Origin: Candidatus Rifleibacteriota bacterium
GTDB lineage: Bacteria > Riflebacteria > Ozemobacteria > Ozemobacterales > Ozemobacteraceae
Length of the DNA stretch: 51,301 nucleotides
Reading direction: 5' to 3'
NCBI GenBank assembly: GCA_029564115.1
Contig: JAKQQP010000146.1
Coordinates: forward strand, 1 to 51,301
The first letter of the stretch is position 1. The number at the start of each line of letters is the position of its first letter. Under the pieces are notes generated by a model. The model ran no database searches. It saw nothing but the letters and a program-made list of their open reading frames with translations, and was not told where the DNA came from. The translations under genes were made by a program, and so were the position numbers. Positions 1-8,286 of this stretch are shown piece by piece.

Positions 1-1504
1 GAGCGATAATATCAGCGGTGTACCCCGACATAAACAGGAGAGCCACATCGGGGCATATTTCGCGGATTCTTTTTGCAAGGTCGCGACCGTTAACTTCGGG
101 CATAATGACGTCGGTTACCAGCAGATCGATGTCTTTAGCGTTAGTACGAGCCAGTCGCGTTGCATCTTCGGCGTTGCCGGCTGACAAAACTCTGTAGCCA
201 AGGTGTTTGAGCATCATTTCGGTCATCATCAGAACGGCAGGTTCGTCTTCAACGAGCAACACTGTTTCAGCATGCTTCTTTGGCTGACTATCTTCAATCT
301 CCCGGCTTTTTGCGAGCATTTCTTCGACCAGACAATGACAGGGCAGAAAAATGCGAAAAGTCGACCCAGTGCCAACTTTGCTGTCAACTTCGACCAGGCC
401 ATCATTTTGCCTGACAATACCGTAAATAGTAGCCAAACCCAGCCCGGTTCCTTTGCCAACACCCTTGGTCGTGAAAAACGGCTCGAAAAGGTGATTCATG
501 ACTTCTTCGTTCATGCCGCTGCCATTGTCGCAAACAGTAAAAACGACATACTCACTGCCGGCAGAAGATTCTTCGTGCTTTTTGCAGAAGGCTTCGTCAA
601 CGACAAAGTGGCCCGTCTCGATGACGATGCGGCCGTTGGCAGAGATTGCATCTCTGGCGTTCACGCACAGATTTGTCAGAATCTGGTCTATCTGCGAAGG
701 GTCTATTTTAAGCAGCAGCTGCCGTGAACACTGCTTGAAAACCAGCTCGATATTTTCGCCAATCAGGCGCTGCAGCATCTTCAGCATCTCAGAAATGGTT
801 TTATTGAGATCGATGACCTCGGGCGCGACAGTCTGTCGGCGGGCAAATGCCAGCAGCTGCCGGGTAAGTTCAGCAGAGCGACCAGCGGCTCTGCGAATCT
901 GCTCGAGATAATCGAATAACTTGTCGGTCGGATTGAGCTCTTGAAGAGCCAGCTCAGCATAGCCTAAAATTGCGCCAAGCATGTTGTTAAAATCATGAGC
1001 TACTCCGCCGGCCAGACGACCGACCGATTCCATTTTCTGGGCGTGCAGAAGCTGGTTCTGCAGTCGTTCTCTCTCTTTTTCGGCTTCATAGAGACGTTTC
1101 TCGGTCTCTATATTGCGAAAAACCCTCTCAAGAACGCCAGGCAACAAATCAAGAAAATCCGTATCCTTAACAAGGTAGTCTTGCGCACCAAACTTCATCA
1201 TATCGACCGCGAGTCGCTCGTCGCCCTGACCGGTCATTATCAGAAATGGAATATAAACGCCCTGCTCGGCGAGTCTTTCGACGACATCGCGGCCAGTCAT
1301 GTCGTTCAGCTTCTGATCGAGCAGCAGCAGGTCGGGCAGACGCGAAAACGCCTCTTCAACCGCTGTCGCCCCCTGCGAAGCAGCCGCAGCCTCATAACCT
1401 TGTTTAATGAGGGTTTTAACGATAAGATTCAGCAAACCGCCGTCGTCATCTACAACTAGAATTTTTTTGGCATTTTGAACATTTTGTGCAACAGACGTTG
1501 TCAT
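1..1504 (-). CDS. Hybrid histidine kinase, REC-HisKA-HATPase-REC (3' end beyond window)
   Basis: Read directly from the minus strand: an open frame starts at ATG 1504 and leaves the window at base 1, giving about 501 visible residues. Order: N-terminal receiver (acidic pocket DDD at 19-21, phospho-acceptor Asp63 in LLDQKLND), a short coiled linker (about 130-157), HisKA with H-box VGRLAGGVAHDFNN (His170), HATPase_c with N box and DNGSGM and GTGLGL boxes, then a second receiver (VTDVIMPEVNG) that is cut by the edge. There is no membrane segment, so the protein is cytosolic. The H-box type (AHDFNN) is the common one in hybrid kinases of the NtrB-like group. It follows the upstream response regulator by 14 bases, with GAAAGA as a modest ribosome site. 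It probably takes phosphate through its N-terminal receiver as a later step of the same relay. No output domain is visible. Confidence 0.9.
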   Translation of the reverse strand, partial: MTTSVAQNVQNAKKILVVDDDGGLLNLIVKTLIKQGYEAAAASQGATAVEEAFSRLPDLLLLDQKLNDMTGRDVVERLAEQGVYIPFLIMTGQGDERLAVDMMKFGAQDYLVKDTDFLDLLPGVLERVFRNIETEKRLYEAEKERERLQNQLLHAQKMESVGRLAGGVAHDFNNMLGAILGYAELALQELNPTDKLFDYLEQIRRAAGRSAELTRQLLAFARRQTVAPEVIDLNKTISEMLKMLQRLIGENIELVFKQCSRQLLLKIDPSQIDQILTNLCVNARDAISANGRIVIETGHFVVDEAFCKKHEESSAGSEYVVFTVCDNGSGMNEEVMNHLFEPFFTTKGVGKGTGLGLATIYGIVRQNDGLVEVDSKVGTGSTFRIFLPCHCLVEEMLAKSREIEDSQPKKHAETVLLVEDEPAVLMMTEMMLKHLGYRVLSAGNAEDATRLARTNAKDIDLLVTDVIMPEVNGRDLAKRIREICPDVALLFMSGYTADIIA

Positions 1505-1518
1505 GTTCTGTCTTTCAG

Positions 1519-1968
1519 TCAACATTTATCTTCACCGATCCTTGGTAATTCGACGGCCGAAAGAAAAAGCCCAAGCTGCCGAACAGCCCTCACAAATTCT
1601 TCGTAATCAACTGGTTTGGTCAGGTAGTTGTTACAACCCAGCTTATGGCAGCGATCTATTTCATCCGGGTCATCAGTGGTTGTAATGATTATCACCGGCA
1701 GCTTTTTCAGTTCAGGGTCAGATTTTATCTGACGCAGCACCTCGATACCATCAACTTTTGGCATGCGGATGTCCAGGAGCAGTATGTAAGATTTTCCTGG
1801 CTGCATATGAGAGACGCCGGCATGGCCGAAAAGAAAATCGAGAATTTCCTGGCCATCGCAAAAATGCAGGATCTCATTGGTGATACCGGCCCGGCAAAGA
1901 TTTTTTCGAATCAGACCGGCGTGCCCCTCGTCATCTTCGGCAACGAGAATTATCACTTCAGGATTCAT
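1519..1968 (-). CDS. Single-domain response regulator, Rcp1-type
   Basis: A 149-residue stand-alone receiver. Visible: acidic residues EDD at 11-13, phospho-acceptor Asp66 in LLLDIRMPKVDG, a Thr patch IITTT near 95, and the conserved Lys in YLTKP near 118. The long loop between residues 47 and 60 and the AEDDEGH start are typical of Rcp1-like regulators paired with phytochrome-type kinases. There is no DNA-binding or enzyme domain, so it is a phosphate shuttle or acts by protein contact. Its start overlaps the end of the upstream PAS/GAF kinase by 11 bases, so the two are translationally coupled and very probably partners. The next gene is a hybrid kinase 14 bases on, making this the middle piece of a likely phosphorelay. 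Confidence 0.93.
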   Translation of the reverse strand: MNPEVIILVAEDDEGHAGLIRKNLCRAGITNEILHFCDGQEILDFLFGHAGVSHMQPGKSYILLLDIRMPKVDGIEVLRQIKSDPELKKLPVIIITTTDDPDEIDRCHKLGCNNYLTKPVDYEEFVRAVRQLGLFLSAVELPRIGEDKC

Positions 1969-4699
1969 TTACCGGCTCCTTGCGAATTTCGCTTCGATTA
2001 TCTGCGTCTGTCTGAGCGGCCATCGGCAGAGAAACAAAGAAACGACTGCCGACACCCGGAGTTGATTCAAGTCTGATATCACCGTCAATCATACTGAGAA
2101 TCTGTTTAACAATCGTTAGCCCAAGCCCATCTCCATCTGTTTTTGCTGGTTCCAGGCGATGAAAGAGCTCAAAAATCTTTTCCTGGTATGCATCAGCAAT
2201 TCCTATGCCATTATCTTCAACACAGTAGACACAGCGATTGCCCTCGACGCGGCCACTGACGCTGATCAAGCCTTGACGGCCACTATCGAGATATTTGATG
2301 GCGTTGCTCAGAAGGTTAACAAAAATCTGCGTAACCTGAACAAAATCTCCCCAGCACTGCGGAAGATTTCCTATCTGGAGATCAACTTTATTTTTATGAG
2401 CTTCAAACCCAATTGTCGAAACAACTTCGCTCAGCAGCTTATTCATATCGAGCGGGCCAAAGCTCAAGGCAGCCCGCCCCAGTCTCGAAAGCTTAAGCAA
2501 TCCCTTCAGCAATACGTCCATCTGGCGGGCACTTTTTCTGATGTGCCCCAAAGATTCGTTCATTTCTGCAAGAACAGGAAACAGTTCAGATGGCGCTTCT
2601 GACGAACCTTTACCCTCAGAGAACGCCCGGTGCAGGTCTTTGACGGCAAAATCGAGTTCACGGCTGTAACCATCGATGTTCACCAGCGGAGAACGCAGAT
2701 CGTGAGAAGCAACGTAAAGCAGCTGTTCAAGCTCTTTATTTTTACTGTCGATCATCTGCTCGACGTGCTTACGCTCAGTAATGTTGCGCAACCACTCGAC
2801 CACCAGCTCGCAGTCTCCGTTTTTATCGACAACCGGAAGAACTCTCAGTTCGATCCAGTTGCCGTCGGGCAACAAAGCTTCTGCTTCATAAGGTCTCTTC
2901 GTCTGCCTGACCCACTCCGCCTTGCAGCCATGGCACTTTTGATCGAAGTTGCGATATGTTTTATAGCATTTTGCGCCGATAAGCCGTTTTTCTTCCGGCA
3001 CTCTGGCAAAGCCATTCCAGTTGCTGTAAACGATATTCATATCACAGTCATGAACAGAAACCATATCTGGAACGACTGAAAGAATTTTATTAAGCCTTTC
3101 TTCGCTTTTGCGCAGCTTCTCTTCAGCCTGTTTTTGGGCATCAGACACCACCACAAGAGCCGTAAAAGATGCCAGGGAAGAAAGAAAAGCTTCTTCATCG
3201 GCAAACCATTTTCTTTTGCCGCCGGTATGCTCACCGCTCAATACCCCGTAAAGTCTGCCGTCGATGAAGATTCCGGCATTCACGAGAGCAGTAATGCCCA
3301 TAGGCTTCAAATAAGACTCGCAGAATTCCCCGGCTCTCGGGTCATTCTGTATATCTTCTGAATACAGCCTTTTTTCGGTCTCTATAACGGAAAAATAGCC
3401 GGCCAGCAGATTCACGTCGAGTGCGAGACCTTCTGAAAATGTCTCATTTTGAGCATCATACAACGACAGACAAGTTGTCTTGCCGTCACCGGTGAGCTTC
3501 CAGATGCTTGCCCGCGCAACACCAAGAGTCTCGGACAATATTCTGGTGATATTACGAAAAGCACCAACCAGATCTCCTTTGGCAGCCGATTCATCAGCAA
3601 GAACTCTGGCGATTGCAGAACGTTGTCTTATAGCTCGTTTTTCGCTTTCCTGAAGGCTTTCCATAGCCTGCCGACGCTCAGTGACGTCGCGAGCGGCGGC
3701 ATAAATAAACCTGCCCTTCGGGATCGATCGCCACTCGATAAAGCGATAAGAGCCATCCCAGCCGCGATAGCGATTCGTGAAGTTCAGAATCGCTTCCTGA
3801 CCGGCAAGCGTTTTTATTGCATTCAGAGTATCTTCGAGATCGTCAGGGTGTACAAATTCAAGAAACTTATGGTTCTGCAGATATTCAGTGTCGTAACCAA
3901 GAACTTTTTCCCATTCTTTGCTGACTCTGATAAAGTTGCCTTCTATATCTGCGATGCACAACAGGTCAAGTGCCGACAAAAAATAGGTCTCGAGCTCACT
4001 CGTTTTTGCCCGAAGTGCTTTTTCGACGCTTTTTTGCTCTGTAATGTCGAAAAAGAAGCCATCCCAGATGATACTGCCATCAGGAAGTTTCTCCGGGATT
4101 GACCTCGCCTCAACCCAGATAGTACGCTCGGCCACAATGGATCTGAACACGCAATGAAACGGCTGGAGATTTTTAGCTGATTCAAGAATACGATCTTCGA
4201 ACATTTTTTGCTCTGCAGGAGCAACTCTAGACAGAATCGCGTTCACATCCTGCATTACCTCTTCGGCCGACAACCCGGAAATATCCTTCACAGTCTCGCT
4301 CATAAACGGAAAAGAGTAGCGCCCGTCTGCTGACATCCTGAATTGAAAAAAAACGGCAGCCGGGTTACGTGTCAATTTTCGGTATTTTGTTTCACTGCGT
4401 TGCAGAGCTCGTTGATAATGACTTTGCAGCTTCGCAGAACGCATCAGAGCAAGGCTCAAAAAAATACAAACCCCTGTCGCAAAGATCGAGACGCCCAGTA
4501 AAACTGAATTATGACTTTCACAGACAGCCACATTGCTCTCAGACAGTGATGCAACCTGCTGAGCCGTTGCTACCAGCGGGCCCGCCAGAAAAAAACAACT
4601 GGTGACAATGAATTTGACAGACAAGACAAGCCGTCTGCGAAAAAAATAAAAAACCTTGCTAAAAGACTCTTTTATCTCAAAAGCCCAGGCTACAAGCAC
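1958..4699 (-). CDS. Membrane PAS/GAF sensor histidine kinase, Cph1-like transmitter
   Basis: 913 residues from a GTG at 4699, preceded by GGGGGAG. Two membrane segments (about 25-45 and 65-87) enclose only about 20 periplasmic residues, so sensing is probably cytosolic or in the membrane. Then PAS (about 100-225), PAS with PAC (235-345), GAF (360-520), a third PAS (528-645) and the transmitter: HisKA with SHDLRSPL (His666), HATPase_c with N box around Asn799, DNGIGI at 829-834 and DGLGLTIV. SHDLRSPL-type H-boxes occur in Cph1/BphP-like kinases, which pair with Rcp1-type regulators, exactly as found next door. The third PAS holds clustered cysteines (Cys578, 589, 592), which could bind metal or sense redox state; that is inference. 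The GAF lacks obvious chromophore evidence and I do not call it a phytochrome. Confidence 0.93.
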   Translation of the reverse strand: MLVAWAFEIKESFSKVFYFFRRRLVLSVKFIVTSCFFLAGPLVATAQQVASLSESNVAVCESHNSVLLGVSIFATGVCIFLSLALMRSAKLQSHYQRALQRSETKYRKLTRNPAAVFFQFRMSADGRYSFPFMSETVKDISGLSAEEVMQDVNAILSRVAPAEQKMFEDRILESAKNLQPFHCVFRSIVAERTIWVEARSIPEKLPDGSIIWDGFFFDITEQKSVEKALRAKTSELETYFLSALDLLCIADIEGNFIRVSKEWEKVLGYDTEYLQNHKFLEFVHPDDLEDTLNAIKTLAGQEAILNFTNRYRGWDGSYRFIEWRSIPKGRFIYAAARDVTERRQAMESLQESEKRAIRQRSAIARVLADESAAKGDLVGAFRNITRILSETLGVARASIWKLTGDGKTTCLSLYDAQNETFSEGLALDVNLLAGYFSVIETEKRLYSEDIQNDPRAGEFCESYLKPMGITALVNAGIFIDGRLYGVLSGEHTGGKRKWFADEEAFLSSLASFTALVVVSDAQKQAEEKLRKSEERLNKILSVVPDMVSVHDCDMNIVYSNWNGFARVPEEKRLIGAKCYKTYRNFDQKCHGCKAEWVRQTKRPYEAEALLPDGNWIELRVLPVVDKNGDCELVVEWLRNITERKHVEQMIDSKNKELEQLLYVASHDLRSPLVNIDGYSRELDFAVKDLHRAFSEGKGSSEAPSELFPVLAEMNESLGHIRKSARQMDVLLKGLLKLSRLGRAALSFGPLDMNKLLSEVVSTIGFEAHKNKVDLQIGNLPQCWGDFVQVTQIFVNLLSNAIKYLDSGRQGLISVSGRVEGNRCVYCVEDNGIGIADAYQEKIFELFHRLEPAKTDGDGLGLTIVKQILSMIDGDIRLESTPGVGSRFFVSLPMAAQTDADNRSEIRKEPVNES

Positions 4700-4799
4700 A
4701 AATCGCTCTCCCCCCCACAGTCTTCAGGGCATTGCAAAACAATTATCAAGACCGTTCTGTAATGCTGAAGCTCTGGCAGCAGAAATCCTCACACCCTAG

Positions 4800-4828
4800 A
4801 GGATACAGCATTAACGATTGTTGCGCAA
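4800..4828 (-). promoter_or_regulatory. Possible sigma-70 promoter for the sensory operon
   Basis: On the minus strand TTGCGC and TATCCT are separated by 17 bases, about 100 bases upstream of the kinase start. Each box matches four of six consensus positions. The 179-base gap (4700-4878) holds no gene and no clear terminator, so a promoter here is expected, but this match is weak. Confidence 0.3.
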
Positions 4829-4878
4829 AGTTTTATGTTCAGGTTCATAAATTCTGAGACAGAGCGAGTCGGTCAGCT

Positions 4879-6033
4879 TTAAAATTCGTAGCCGGCCCGC
4901 AGGCGCACGTCTTTCTGAACATCTGAATCAGATGCACCGGTAATGATGGCACCTGACAGTTCGATCCAGCCCCACTGCACGCGACGATTCAAACGACCCT
5001 CGAGATTCTGCACCGTTCCGCCGCTTTTTTCGAAGCGCGTGTCTTCGACTCCAATTCCGAAGGTGGTTTTGTGAGATATCCGGCGCTCTACCCGCCCGTA
5101 AAGCGTTCGACTGGAAGAGGCATTCGTCGTTTCGAAAAGATAGCCGACACTCGCCCGATCACGGTTCGTCGAAGTAAACGAAACGTTGCCATCGTAAAAC
5201 CAGCAATCCGGAATATCGGGGCCGTCAAACCAGAACTGGCTGCCAACGCCGCCTTCAACATAAAGCTGCCCGCTTTCCAGACCTGCATAATGCCTCATAA
5301 TTCCAGAATTTGTGGCATCGTTCATGAACAAACGGTAATCTGAAGTCAGATCAAAGCGGCGCGGCTCGAAATATTGCAGTGCCAGATGAACGGAATCGGT
5401 GGCGCTGCCGCTCAACACCTCGCCGCTTACTCTGAAAGTTTCAGCGTTGTAGCCCAGCATGGCACCGGCAAGATCTTCATCGAACTGCCTGACCGCTTTC
5501 AAGGCCAGATAGGCATTATCGTTGAAACTATAATGAACTCTGCCCTCGGCAAAGGTAGGCTGCCCGGCTTTTTTGCTGTCGATAGCCGCAATTCTGCCAA
5601 AATCCACGGTAGTTTTAAGTCGCTGCCCGGAAGGGTAAAAAAGTGACACACCGTCTACCGTCTGTAGCAGGTTATTGCCGGTCAATATGCGCCCGGCTTT
5701 GAACTCAAGCGGGCTGGTCATGTTGTAGCCTTTGAATGAAGCCTGATAAAGGTAATTTTTTTCGGGGGCGACACCATAAAGGTCTTTATAAAGAACATGG
5801 CGAAAATTGAATTCGCTGACCAGATGGGTGGTCTTGCGCGTGTAAACAAAGCGTTGCGAAGATTTTTCGCGGTAAGGGCCGAAAGGGGTATCAGTATTCG
5901 CCTCTTCGCGCTCGAGATAAGGCAGGGGCATCAGGCTTCCCTCCGGCCTGATCGAGGCAAATACCGCACCGGCAGCATGCAGCAGCCATGCCGCAAACAG
6001 CATTAACCAGAGAATTGTTCGCCTTCTGTTAAT
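4879..6033 (-). CDS. Outer-membrane beta-barrel-like protein, probable ATT start
   Basis: About 384 residues. After a signal peptide the protein is a series of alternating hydrophobic/polar strands rich in Tyr, Phe, Gly and Arg, ending in RLRAGYEF. A terminal aromatic residue after an alternating strand is the usual barrel-insertion signature of outer-membrane proteins. I place the start at ATT 6033, not at the internal ATG 6003: from 6033 the N-terminus reads INRRRTILWLMLFAAW, a complete signal peptide with a basic n-region and cleavage near VFA-S, and AGGA sits seven bases upstream. From ATG 6003 there is no basic n-region and the nearest purine box is 18 bases away. An in-frame stop lies six codons before ATT with no ATG, GTG or TTG between. 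I do not recognise the family. It follows the lipoprotein gene by 122 bases, in the same direction. Confidence 0.7.
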   Translation of the reverse strand: MNRRRTILWLMLFAAWLLHAAGAVFASIRPEGSLMPLPYLEREEANTDTPFGPYREKSSQRFVYTRKTTHLVSEFNFRHVLYKDLYGVAPEKNYLYQASFKGYNMTSPLEFKAGRILTGNNLLQTVDGVSLFYPSGQRLKTTVDFGRIAAIDSKKAGQPTFAEGRVHYSFNDNAYLALKAVRQFDEDLAGAMLGYNAETFRVSGEVLSGSATDSVHLALQYFEPRRFDLTSDYRLFMNDATNSGIMRHYAGLESGQLYVEGGVGSQFWFDGPDIPDCWFYDGNVSFTSTNRDRASVGYLFETTNASSSRTLYGRVERRISHKTTFGIGVEDTRFEKSGGTVQNLEGRLNRRVQWGWIELSGAIITGASDSDVQKDVRLRAGYEF

Positions 6034-6044
6034 GTTTTTTTCCT
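6031..6044 (-). promoter_or_regulatory. Ribosome site and ATT start codon of the barrel-like gene
   Basis: Minus strand reads AGGAAAAAAACATT: AGGA (6041-6044), seven bases, then ATT (6031-6033). It decides the start of the 4879-6033 gene. ATT starts are known mainly in infC and pcnB, where they support autoregulation, so this would be unusual. Confidence 0.55.
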
Positions 6045-6155
6045 GTTTTTAGTCTTCTGGTTCATATATCGGAAAAAAACCGGCAAAACCGTAGACCGGC
6101 CGGGCAGATCACCGCAACAAACGCTTCATTCTCTCTTCTGAAGAATTACAGCAGG

Positions 6156-7226
6156 TCATTGTTTTTGCAGTACAAACTCGCCCGGGCTGCTCACAATGCC
6201 TGTAAAATAAGAATTATCGAGGTTTTCGGCTTTAATGGCGAGGCCATTGCGCACCGGAAAAACCAGCCAGCTGTCGATATTTTTGCCGGCAAGAGGGCCC
6301 AGGGCGCCTTTGCGAAGGAATGTCAAACAGGATGATGAAACCGTGCCGGTAAAGGCAAAGGCTGTTTTAGAAGGGCTTTGAATACCGGGATTTTCGACGA
6401 GTGGCATGACGGCAATGGGCTCGATGCTGAAACTGCCGGCTACCGTATTCCCTGAATGGCTGCAGGTCATGCTGGCAATCGACTGCACAGCCAGAACCGG
6501 CTGCCCCGACGAATTACAGGCATAATAAAAAACCTTGCCTGCGTATTCCCCGCCATAGTTGAAGGCATTGCCGGAGCGCTGCATGCAGTCTGCGACGTTT
6601 TTGCCGCTCAGAGCTGACGATGCAGTATCGGCAACCAGTTGTTCGTAGACTGCCGGTGTGGTGCCGATTTTTTGCAGTTCGCTCTGCATTGTGCCGGCCA
6701 GAGCGTCAAGAAAGCTGCTCTTCACGATGTAATCATTGAATTGATCGAGAGCAAGATTGGTATTGCGTGCCAACGCATCGCGAATATACCAGTCAGCTGT
6801 GCTGCGCAACGACATACCCAGCGGCAGAACGAGGCGGCGACCGGTATTGGCGACGAATGAACGCAACTTCAGACTGCCGCACTGCAACTGAATATTGAAA
6901 GCCGCTGCGGGAAGCAGTTTTTCAATTTTCAATTCTCGCGTTTCAGCATGCAGCGAAAATTCAACCGAACGACCGTTCACGATACACGAAGACGAGGCTA
7001 AGAAGCGGGCAAAGGCATCGGCAGAGTTTTCTTCGCCGACAGCGGCAAGAAAGCCACCAGAATTCACCGTCGGTATGCTGACTCTGCCAGAGATTTCGAC
7101 AGAGTCGTCTACTACGGGCATGCCCGAAGACCCCGGAACAGAACAACCGGTCAGACAGATAAGTATAAAAATAAAAACAATCTGAAAAACTTTCGCTATT
7201 GTGCAGATTTGAAATTGCTTCGTCAC
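6156..7226 (-). CDS. Lipoprotein of unknown function
   Basis: About 356 residues with a type II signal peptide: VTKQFQICTIAKVFQIVF, a hydrophobic core, then lipobox LTGC. Asp is not at +2 (SVPGSSG follows), which is compatible with outer-membrane sorting. The mature part starts with a short beta-like segment (VEISGRVSIPTV), a Ser/Thr-rich middle and paired cysteines, with no family I recognise. I choose GTG 7226 because GAGGA lies five bases upstream; a GTG at 7238 in the same frame lacks such a site. Both candidate starts and the ribosome site lie inside an interspersed repeat copy (7211-7236). The barrel-like gene follows in the same direction, so the two may form an outer-membrane pair. 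Confidence 0.75.
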   Translation of the reverse strand: MTKQFQICTIAKVFQIVFIFILICLTGCSVPGSSGMPVVDDSVEISGRVSIPTVNSGGFLAAVGEENSADAFARFLASSSCIVNGRSVEFSLHAETRELKIEKLLPAAAFNIQLQCGSLKLRSFVANTGRRLVLPLGMSLRSTADWYIRDALARNTNLALDQFNDYIVKSSFLDALAGTMQSELQKIGTTPAVYEQLVADTASSALSGKNVADCMQRSGNAFNYGGEYAGKVFYYACNSSGQPVLAVQSIASMTCSHSGNTVAGSFSIEPIAVMPLVENPGIQSPSKTAFAFTGTVSSSCLTFLRKGALGPLAGKNIDSWLVFPVRNGLAIKAENLDNSYFTGIVSSPGEFVLQKQ

Positions 7227-7236
7227 TTTGTTCCTC
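7211..7236 (-). repeat. Interspersed repeat copy of the GAGG-N-GACGAAGCAAT type, overlapping a CDS start
   Basis: Minus strand reads GAGGAACAAAGTGACGAAGC followed by AATTTC. This matches the well-known family of short dispersed repeats with TTGCGAGG...GACGAAGCAAT seen in many bacterial genomes. A second copy is at 8167-8192. Here it supplies the ribosome site and first codons of the lipoprotein gene. Confidence 0.6.
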
Positions 7237-7247
7237 ACATGTATTTT

Positions 7248-7271
7248 TAGTGGATAGTGGGTAGTGGATAG
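7248..7271. repeat. Triple heptamer TAGTGGR
   Basis: TAGTGGA, TAGTGGG, TAGTGGA in direct succession, followed by TAG. It lies just upstream of the lipoprotein start and next to the interspersed repeat copy. Confidence 0.8.
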
Positions 7272-7417
7272 AAAGCAGGCCGGGAAATTTCACTATGAGA
7301 GCAGGATAAACTGCTCCGCGCAAAACTGAACTTTGCCAGCGACTCTTTCAAAACATTTTTGCTGAATTACCCACCCAAAACATTCTTCCTTTTCCACATA
7401 CACGGCCAAAAAAACCT

Positions 7418-7480
7418 TCATCCGTGTTTATCCATGTTCATCCGTGGCCAAAAAAAATTCATCATCAATCCGCGTTCATC
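7418..7480. repeat. Degenerate copies of the 40-base TCATCCGTG repeat
   Basis: One near-full unit (TTCATCCGTGTTTATCC, then TTCATCCGTGGCC and an A run) followed by a shorter, decayed unit (ATCCGCGTTCATCATAG). The same family forms the tandem array at 8287-8397 on the other side of the plus-strand gene. Confidence 0.75.
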
Positions 7481-7508
7481 ATAGTACGTTTTTAGAAGCA
7501 TTTAAAGA

Positions 7509-7537
7509 TGCACAGGCTATTTTTTTTCTGTTATCAT
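7509..7537 (+). promoter_or_regulatory. Candidate extended -10 promoter for the 7584-8090 gene
   Basis: TGTTATCAT (TG at 7529, TATCAT 7532-7537) is an extended -10 box; 17 bases upstream is TGCACA, a partial -35 box. It lies about 45 bases before the chosen start. Confidence 0.4.
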
Positions 7538-7583
7538 TGATCCGCGGCAATCCCAACCACAATTTCCAATAAAGGTGCATAGA

Positions 7584-8090
7584 GTGAAAACCTCAACAAT
7601 AAAACTTCCGCGACTCGTAGAAAGCGATCCGCGCAGCCCTGAAATCTCTGAGATAATTACCACAAATCTAAAAAAATTGTGGCAGAAGGCTAGAACGAAG
7701 GCTGTTTTTCTGCCATTTTCAGAAAAACTCATCAAAGTCCTGCAGATGGAACACAAGAGGGGGCGCATCGTCAGAGGCTTTGAAGGCATCGAGCGCAAGC
7801 TTGAAATGCAGGCCCACGGCCTGAACCTTGCCGACGAGAAAAGCAGCAGTCAGAGGGGCGCACGGGTATCAAGACTGCTGATCATCAGCAACGACGGGAC
7901 AGAAAGGTTTCTGCGCAAAGTAGAAAACCTGCTTCTTGACCATGAAGACAGAGTATTGGGGCTGATCATCGACATCGACTCTGAAAAGCTCGGCAAGATG
8001 TTTTTCGGCGAAGGCAAAACCGCAAAAATTATGATGCTGGAACACAAAGAATCTGTAGCAAACGCTTTATTCTCGTTATGTTCGGCCTAA
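7584..8090 (+). CDS. Protein of unknown function
   Basis: 168 residues from GTG 7584, with AAAGG eight bases upstream; an in-frame GTG at 7575 has no such site. I do not recognise it. The N-terminal half is basic and probably helical (KLWQKARTKAVFLPFSEKLI, then GFEGIERKLEMQAHGL). The C-terminal half alternates strand and helix: RLLIISNDGTERFLRK, VLGLIIDIDSEKLGKMF, AKIMMLEHKESVANALF. The pattern of hydrophobic strand, short loop and basic helix recalls small RNA- or nucleotide-binding alpha/beta folds, but no diagnostic motif is present. It is one of only two plus-strand genes in the window and is flanked on both sides by repeats, which suggests an insertion or rearrangement at this place. Having an own promoter, a start with ribosome site and normal codon use, it is probably a real gene. 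Confidence 0.65.
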   Translation: MKTSTIKLPRLVESDPRSPEISEIITTNLKKLWQKARTKAVFLPFSEKLIKVLQMEHKRGRIVRGFEGIERKLEMQAHGLNLADEKSSSQRGARVSRLLIISNDGTERFLRKVENLLLDHEDRVLGLIIDIDSEKLGKMFFGEGKTAKIMMLEHKESVANALFSLCSA

Positions 8091-8118
8091 TTCTGTATCA
8101 TAATTGAATTAGTGATTT
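8087..8118 (+). terminator. Weak terminator-like hairpin after the unknown gene
   Basis: CTAATTC and GAATTAG form a seven-pair stem around a 12-base loop, overlapping the TAA stop and followed by TGATTTTT. The stem is AT-rich, so termination would be inefficient. Confidence 0.35.
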
Positions 8119-8129
8119 TTCACGTCCAG

Positions 8130-8224
8130 AGAGATTAGCTCAGAGCTCGCTTATGCCTGCGGCATACCGCTTCGTCGCCACGCACCTCGCAACGACAGAT
8201 TTTAATATATGCCACGCTCGTGGC
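8130..8224. repeat. Interspersed repeat with palindromes
   Basis: On the minus strand 8167-8192 reads TTGCGAGGTGCGTGGCGACG then AAGCGG, the same family as 7211-7236. Next to it are two hairpins, TATGCC-TGC-GGCATA (8152-8166) and GCCACG-CT-CGTGGC (8211-8224). It fills most of the 300-base gene-free stretch before mtaB's 3' end. Confidence 0.6.
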
Positions 8225-8286
8225 TCACACACCTGAAGGTTTCCTGATCAAGTGCCTTTTGCCCCGTATTATCTGCACAACCAAAA

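Larger units (their letters stand above)
7227..7583. other. Non-coding interval with repeats and a palindrome
   Basis: About 350 bases without a gene, between the divergent lipoprotein gene and the plus-strand unknown gene. It holds the triple heptamer (7248-7271), a perfect palindrome GAGCAG-N6-CTGCTC (7299-7316) about 75 bases upstream of the lipoprotein start that could be an operator, two degenerate units of the 40-base repeat (7418-7480) and a candidate promoter for the plus-strand gene. No open frame here has a convincing start or known motif. Confidence 0.6.

Noticed and set aside
203..911. Plus-strand frames opposite the hybrid kinase
   Set aside because: The minus strand encodes all hybrid kinase motifs continuously; the plus-strand frames have no motifs or ribosome sites. 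The same holds for other long plus-strand frames opposite known genes.
3400..4200. Phytochrome-type GAF in the PAS/GAF kinase
   Set aside because: No PHY domain and no convincing chromophore-binding Cys-His pattern.
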